Part shown: positions 57,838 to 64,000 of the stretch, piece after piece
Position numbering within the stretch: position 1 is the first letter of the stretch
How the letters are laid out: each line of letters starts with the position of its first letter
Source: Lunularia cruciata
Lineage: Eukaryota > Streptophyta > Marchantiopsida > Lunulariales > Lunulariaceae
Length of the DNA stretch: 64,000 bases
Assembly: GCA_948567375.1 (NCBI GenBank)
Contig: OX419757.1
Location: 65,906,001-65,970,000 of the forward strand
Direction: 5' to 3'
Notes under the pieces: model-generated
What the model was told of the DNA's origin: nothing
The model's database searches: none
What the model saw: only the letters and a program-made list of their open reading frames with translations
Program-made: the position numbers and the translations under genes

Positions 57838-59395
57838 GTGACAAACCTTTGAATTGTTCCCGAGGGGGATCGATTGTCTAAGGGGTATCCAAAGGGACTC
57901 GTTTCTTTAGTGGAACTACAACTTGTTCCGGGAGCCCTGATCACAAGAAGTGCTTTTACTTTCATCTTACTGGACATCTCATTAAGAACTGCAGAAAATG
58001 AATTGCTGAGGAACATGCAACGAATTCACAACGATCAGAGGAACAAGAAGATCAGAGCAAATTCACAACGATCAAAAGCTCCGATACGATGTGAAAAGTA
58101 CTAGCCCGAGAGAAGATACAGTGAGTTCAATCTCAATACGTCGAAGGTTCATAGAATAAAATAGATTACAAACTCTCGTCCTGGAACCTGAGACGCAGAG
58201 CCTTCAGGAGCCAACAAACTCAAAACGCACAACGTCTATTCAACACCAACAGACATGCCTCAATAGGATTATGTGCTAGTCGAGATCTGCTGATCATCCA
58301 ACTCTAAATCTTGAGTATAGTAAAGTAACCAGTTGTTATAATCTAATATGTATTACTTTATAAAACTAATGAAAAACATTATACTCTATTAAATTCAAAT
58401 ATAAATACAAGTATCCAAATTTAAACAGAAAAGATACATTAGTTGACATGTCTTAATCATTAAAAAATTTTACTTAATATATTATATATTGAAAAGGAAA
58501 TATGAATATAAAAGTATAAATAAAAAAGATATATTAGTTGACATGTGCTAATCATTAAAAGGTTTCAATTAATATACTATATATTGAAAATAAAATATAA
58601 ATATAAAAATATAAATAAATAAAACATACTGATTAATATATGCTAATCATTGAAAGGTTTCAATTACTATATTATGTATTGAAAATGATATAAAACTACA
58701 ATTGAATTGAAAATTCGTGTTTGTATTCAACATTATATTATTCTTTGTTGGCTCTTCCATTTCCGATCGCATCGTTGACCTCGTTTCCTATCGCTAGTAA
58801 ACCTCGCTTTCCACTTTTCATGGTGAGTGGCTGTCCCATTCAACCATTCAACGGAGAGATCGCTTTCCACTTTTCCACTTTTTCACTTTTCCACTTCATG
58901 GTGATGCTATCTTTCTCTGAACACATACTACTGTATAGGAAAGAACACTACTAGCAACCTTAGATACTGAAAATCCCACCTAATGAAACTAGCTTTTTGC
59001 TTTTCGTGCCTTTCACGTTCTCCAGGATCTTAAATTATTCTGGTCATTGATGTATGCATGACATGGGTACCTAACTAGTACTAGTGCGAGATCCGACACT
59101 CTCCAGGACAAGTAAATCGAACGAAGGGTGACGTTTATTTCTGCCTTATTAACTAATGTTTGGGAGTTTCTCGTTCTCGCAGTAGCTACCACGAGAACTA
59201 CAAACCAGTGATTATCTGAATATTGAATCTACTAAACATCGAGTCTAGGATTGCATCTGCGCATGCACCCTGTTTTTTCTAAACGAAGATGTATTAAACA
59301 GAGCGTTTCTGAATACCCAGCTTCAGAGGTGAAGTCGGTTCTGATCAGATTAGGTCAAAGGCTACAATTTCACGACTTTCTGACCAGAGGAGGTC

Positions 59396-62264
59396 ATGAC
59401 TGAAGCCAATAGTGCATCCGCAGGATCATGTAGTCAGTTCACCTTGCGTGGACAAAACTACGATCAAATTCTAACTGTTGCTCCTGTTATTGCGCTAGTG
59501 CTAGTGCTTCTAGTGCTATATGGGAACTACAGTAAGAGATACGGACTCCGATTGCCTCCTAGTCCTCCAGGATGGCCTGTTCTCGGGCATCTTCTCGTCT
59601 TCGATAAGGATCTACCATCTCATCAGAGTTTACAGAAACTTTCGGATAAGTATGGACCAATCGTGCACTTAAGGCTCGGTTCAGTTCCCACTATTATCAT
59701 TTCTTCTTCAGATATGGCGAAAGAAGTTCTGAAGACCCAGGCTCACATCTTTTCCTCTCGCCCAAAAACTGTACTCGGAGAAATCCTGTTTTTCGGGTCA
59801 CAAGACCTGGTTTGGTCATCGTCGAGTGGACGCATTCAATATCTGCGGAAAATCTGCGCTCTGGAGCTTCTCAGCCCGAAGCGGGTTCATCAATTCATGG
59901 TGAGTTCATTTCTTTATCATTGATATACGAGAAGATAGAAAATAGAGAAAAAGGCGACCGCGTAGGAAAAACGAAGGCCGGGAAGATCCCATCATACCGT
60001 ACAAGGGGCAAACAAGGGCAAAAGAGCCGTACAAGGGGAAAAAAACAAAAATTAACATGGGACTAAGCCCCACAGAGTCTGTATGAAAAATCTGCTCTAC
60101 CGCACCTAAGATATCGCTACGCAAGTTCGTGCGATATAATATAAGGAAGATAGAAAATATAGAAAAAGACATCATCCATTTCGTCTTGGATACCAGCACT
60201 CGAAGATCTGCAACTCCAAGTAAATTCCTGTGTATATAACTCTCCGTTGTGAGAAATTAGTGGCATTTGCTCATTGGAAAATCAGCGATTCTCCAAACAT
60301 CTAATAAGTGCATAGTAGCAAAAATTGCCCTTAGTTTATGAGTTTGTCTTTTAGTCCTATATTAACATCCAATGTGTGGACTACAATTTCGTTAATACCC
60401 GTCAGTTGAAACTTGTTGAGCCCCTCAGAGAGGTGGAATACAAGTTTTAGATTTCTAGTCAGTCAATCGCCTTCATGCTAGTACGTAATGAGCTACCAAA
60501 TGCGCACATTGCTTTTCCATGCGTTTATAACCGAGAACTGAGTTTCGATTGCTGAGAGGGGTTGGTCGATTTCATCTCGCGAATGTTCCCCAAGTGTAGG
60601 GTTATGTATGTCTTAGCAATTTCAAACATCGGACAGTATCAGGTGTTTGTAAATCACAGAGTCTGATGGCACTACGTTTTCTACTCGACAACTTTCACGG
60701 CAGGGAATAAGGAGGGACGAGGTACATGTTGCTGTGGAAGGTATCCTTACAGAAGGTCTTGAAGGAAATCTGGTAAATGTGACTCACAAAGTTTTCGATA
60801 TGTCACTCAATAACATAACTCGAATGATGGTCGGCAAAAGTTTCTACGGTAAAAACAGTAAGCGCGACCATGAAGTGACAGTGGATTTTCATGAGGCGAT
60901 AAGATCTTTCGTCGACATTGGGTATTTCGGTCTAGCGGAGTTTCTTCCCTGGATGCGCAGGTTTGACTTTGATAATTTTGAGGCAAGACTACGGAAGTGT
61001 CATGCTCAATTTAACCGGTTCTTCGACGAAATTCTGGAGGAGTATCGTCACCGAGTTGCGCCTGGAACCGGTCCGGAGAGAAACGACTTCTTGTCTACGT
61101 TACTCCAACTTCAAAGGGATCATGATTCTGATGAAGTACATGGCTTTACAGATGATCAAATCAAGGGACTTATGCTAGTAAGTATGATATACCCGCAGTG
61201 TTCTAGTTACGCCTTTTTCTATCCCCAATCATTATATGTACCACTTCTGAGGTAGTGTTGTTTAAAGTACTAGATCTTGGCAAATTCTAGAGAATTATAT
61301 TGAGAAGATCTCGATCATTCTTTCTATCCCCAAACATCGCATTTGTACCACTTCTGAGGTAAGTGTTGTTTGAAGTACTAGATCTTGGCAATTTCTACAG
61401 ATTCACGTTTACAACATCTCGACTTTTGCCGACGTAACTCAACTAGTCAAACACTATGAAGCTTATTATCCATGTTCAGAGTACCGAGTTTCAGAGCATA
61501 GAATATATGGGCTGGAAGTCCGAGGTAAATCAAATGCAGTAGACGTAGCGTACACATCTTCCTATTTTTCCGGTACGGGGTAGCACAACATAACTTTGTT
61601 GAGATTCCATTCGCAGGATCTACTTGCAGGTGGATCCGATACCTCAACAGATTCAATAATATGGGTGATTGCTGACCTTATTCGACATCCAAAAATCATG
61701 GAAAACGTCAGAGGAGAACTCGATCTCGTCGTAGGGAAGGATAGACTTGTCGAAGAATCAGATCTCGGAAGTCTACCATATCTGCAAGCAGTCTTGAATG
61801 AAAGCATGAGACTTCATCCTCCAATTGGATTATTCCCACCCCACGAAGCTACCCAAGCTACTAAAGTAGATGGTTACGACATACCTGCCGGAACGAGGGT
61901 GATAGTGAACGCATATGCAATAATGAGGGACCCCAAAGTGTGGCCAAACCCCTTGGAGTTCGATCCCCATAGATTTTTGAGAAGTCCCATCAATCATCGG
62001 GGATCACATTTCCAATTTCTTCCATTTGGTACAGGCCAAAGAATATGTCCAGGCATAAACTTTGGGAGGCTTTTATTTGAGTTTACTGCCGCGCAGCTTG
62101 TTCGTACATGCAATTTCTCTCCTCCACCGGGAATGAGACCCGAAGACCTTAGCATGGAGGAAGGGAGAGGGTTTACTGTCACGATGGCGCATGATCTTAA
62201 ACTGATCACCTCTCCACGCTTAAAGCCTAGTGTCTTCAAAGGGGCTGGCATCAACTATTTATAG
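59396..62264 (+). CDS. Cytochrome P450 copy B, CYP71 clan, intact three-exon gene
   Basis: Predicted microsomal heme monooxygenase of 541 residues. Exons 59,396-59,899, 60,704-61,177 and 61,617-62,264. Donors GTGAGT and GTAAGT, acceptors CGGCAG and TCGCAG, all phase 0. Residues 25-45 form the membrane anchor and 53-61 the proline hinge (PPSPPGWPV). The I-helix motif is AGGSDTS (330-336), ExxR is E388-R391, and the PERF-type motif is DPHRF (442-446). The heme loop is FGTGQRICPG with Cys 470. All essential residues are present and no stop or shift is seen. The substrate cannot be told. CYP71-clan enzymes typically act in specialised metabolism, and its place in a cluster with two dead relatives fits that. 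The family number is not assigned, and the two introns are more than most CYP71-type genes have. Confidence 0.93.
59931..60158. mobile_element. Short retroposon-like insert in intron 1 of P450 copy B
   Basis: A 202-bp insert (59,944-60,145) absent from copy A is flanked by an exact 13-bp duplication GAAGATAGAAAAT (59,931-59,943 and 60,146-60,158). The long duplication suggests retroposition (SINE-like) rather than an LTR element or most DNA transposons. Related sequence is in the intron of the P450 pseudogene at 26.03-26.19 kb. Confidence 0.8.
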
Positions 62265-64000
62265 GCCCGCCTCCAATTTACCCTTACCAAATATCGTACC
62301 TAGAAACCTTATAATGAACATGTCTACACACACGTCATCGGAACCATTCATGTTCATGTGTTTGTCTAGCCAATAATGTCAATAGATCCACTCCTGTTTC
62401 AAAGAGCAAGCTATCTTCAGCCTCCACTGCGCCAATATGCACCCCTCATCAATAAATATGATTCTTAACTCCTAGCGTAGTTTTTCATTGCTTATTTGAT
62501 TCTCAGATGCTGTCGACCAAGATTGCCACGCTGTAACTTAGTTCGAAGGTAACGTATGGATACTCCATGCTACATGTGTATCAGAAAAGCTTTCGACTTT
62601 CTGAAAAACTCACTTAATTCCATCGTAAACCCATTTGTTTCTTTTACTACCAAAGATGATCAATCATCGGAAATAATATATTACTTTCCTGATAGTTTTA
62701 AACGTCATTAATTGTCCAATATGCATGATACTTATGAATTCTAACATGCCGGAGTATAATATTTTAGGGAAGGACTGAACCGAAGACCCTCTCTTTTCTT
62801 TGGATCATCACCCAATTCGATTTTTTTTCCTCCAACGTCATGTCACTTTGTCACGAGAAAATATAATTCTCATGGTGTTATGTTTTGGATTCCGTACTAG
62901 AGACTTTATCGCAAACTGCACTAGAGACAGACCGTAAGTATCCATCACTTGCAACATCTTCTATACCTAAACTTCGCATTGAAACTCTTCATCGTTTGTA
63001 TCATTATGTCATCAAGTTGAACCTACTTTCGACGTACATACTTATAAAATACATCTCCATTTCAGCACTCCTTTTTTGTTCTTGCACCATTGGGCAGCGC
63101 CGGGTCTTTGTAGATACCGCAGTCGCGATAGTGTTCTTCGCATAACGATTTCACTAAGTTTATGGACCCTCGCCACTTGAAATCTCCTGTATAAATCGGA
63201 AATCAAATCCATGCATCAGTTGTCGTCATTCTCGTTCCGTGCTTCCTTTCCTCCCCCCCCCTGGTGAATTCGTAATACCCAAAGCAAATGCCATCCATGA
63301 TTACTCAGCAACTATTACCACCAATTCCATGAGGCCTTTGTCAATAAACCAAGGACGATCATAGAATGGTTTGGATTGTGATTTATTCCACAGTTCTATT
63401 GTTAATGAACTGTGATATGAAGAGAACTTTTCTTACCTTGTGAACTGACAGAACTGGATGTTGTTATACAATATCCGTGATTCATATGAACAGGCACTGC
63501 ACCCCTGGCCAGTAGAATAAGTTATTAAAAATGTGAGTGATTCAGGGATAAGTCCTTGCTATTATCATGTCCGAAAATACCTGTGCATCAGCAAATAGAA
63601 GCAACGGTAAATGCGCCCTCTGGTGAAGGGATCGACTTGCAGGGGAAATCAAGGTCGGCATCAGTATAAGGTGAGTCCTAATATATTGGCAAAGTGAAGA
63701 GGGTGAGAGATAAGATTGTACCCCAAATGCAGAATAGAATTGATTCTCTGCAAATAAGAGACCGTCAGTGATAGTACTAGACGAGGAAAATTTGGAGAAG
63801 TATATATCTGATCTTATGATTTATCTCTAATCTTCTTCTTGTTATATGCATGCGTTATTTGCTGTATTGATATGTTAAGGTCGATTTCACCTCATTTGAC
63901 TTGAAGGTTACACATTCCTATCCATCCAATCCATCTTCACGTTTCTCATGCCAAAATGACATGAACCCCGGACCCTAGATGTACGTACCATATTTGCTGG
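62265..64000. other. Downstream flank of P450 copy B
   Basis: Non-coding sequence collinear with 33,191-34,876 up to 63,948. The last 52 bases are unrelated to block A. Short frames (62,885-63,145) are not conserved as coding. Confidence 0.6.

Larger units (their letters stand above)
57838..63948. repeat. Segmental duplication block B (partner 27,960-34,876)
   Basis: Collinear copy of block A including upstream repeats (58,430-58,690), the P450 gene and about 1.7 kb downstream. It ends at TTCACGTTTCTC. Differences from A are substitutions plus the insertions listed for each block. Confidence 0.9.

Noticed and set aside
1-64000. CRISPR arrays, bacterial operons, rRNA or clear tRNA genes
   Set aside because: None seen. 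Spliced genes and plant transposons make this eukaryotic nuclear DNA, and the only tRNA-like pieces are decayed repeat heads or primer sites.

Overview
The window is nuclear DNA of a land plant with a large, repeat-rich genome. The evidence is Ty3/gypsy retrotransposons with plant-type primer binding sites, chromodomain-type gypsy elements, a PIF/Harbinger DNA transposon, solo LTRs, and spliced cytochrome P450 genes of the plant CYP71 clan. The sequence alone does not separate gymnosperm, fern, lycophyte or angiosperm. About 75-80% of the window is transposon or decayed repeat. Only one gene of likely host function, a three-exon P450 at 59.4-62.3 kb, looks intact.

Left third (1-17.4 kb): a three-deep nest of LTR retrotransposons. 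A non-chromodomain gypsy element (element 1, + strand, 1-8,405, 5' LTR cut by the window edge) sits in the integrase of a chromovirus-type element (element 2, - strand, 8,406-12,467). Element 2 in turn appears to sit in the gag of a related chromovirus (element 3, + strand, 12,468-17,414). Element 3 carries a 698-bp solo LTR with a perfect 5-bp target duplication. Element 1 keeps one gag-pol frame of about 2,270 codons, broken only by stop codons, with an in-frame 741-bp duplication of its zinc-knuckle region.

From 17.4 to 25 kb there is AT-rich, mostly unrecognisable sequence with a few dispersed and tandem repeats. From 25 to 35 kb lies a P450 cluster: a rearranged P450 pseudogene (25.1-26.9 kb), then P450 copy A (30.0-33.1 kb), which is dead through a frameshift, a nonsense codon and a solo LTR in its last exon. 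Copy A lies in a segmental duplication (about 27.96-34.88 kb) whose partner (about 57.84-63.95 kb) carries the intact copy B. The roughly 23 kb between the duplicated blocks is filled with transposons: chromovirus element 4 (- strand, 35.0-40.75 kb, itself holding a solo LTR), a chromovirus 3' end (element 5, 41.78-42.36 kb) and a large Harbinger element.

The Harbinger element (43,582-55,798, about 12.2 kb) is the most unusual object. It has 24-bp terminal inverted repeats (22/24 match), a Myb/SANT-like DNA-binding protein gene at its left end, and a DDE transposase at its right end in the opposite orientation, broken by a perfect 17-bp hairpin beside the catalytic glutamate. Between these two usual genes lie about 8 kb of extra material: three unrecognised minus-strand open frames, a 105-bp pyrimidine-rich tandem array with higher-order organisation, and several patches of a roughly 10-bp GC-rich minisatellite. 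Repeat-specific claims below rest on by-eye alignment and are marked accordingly.
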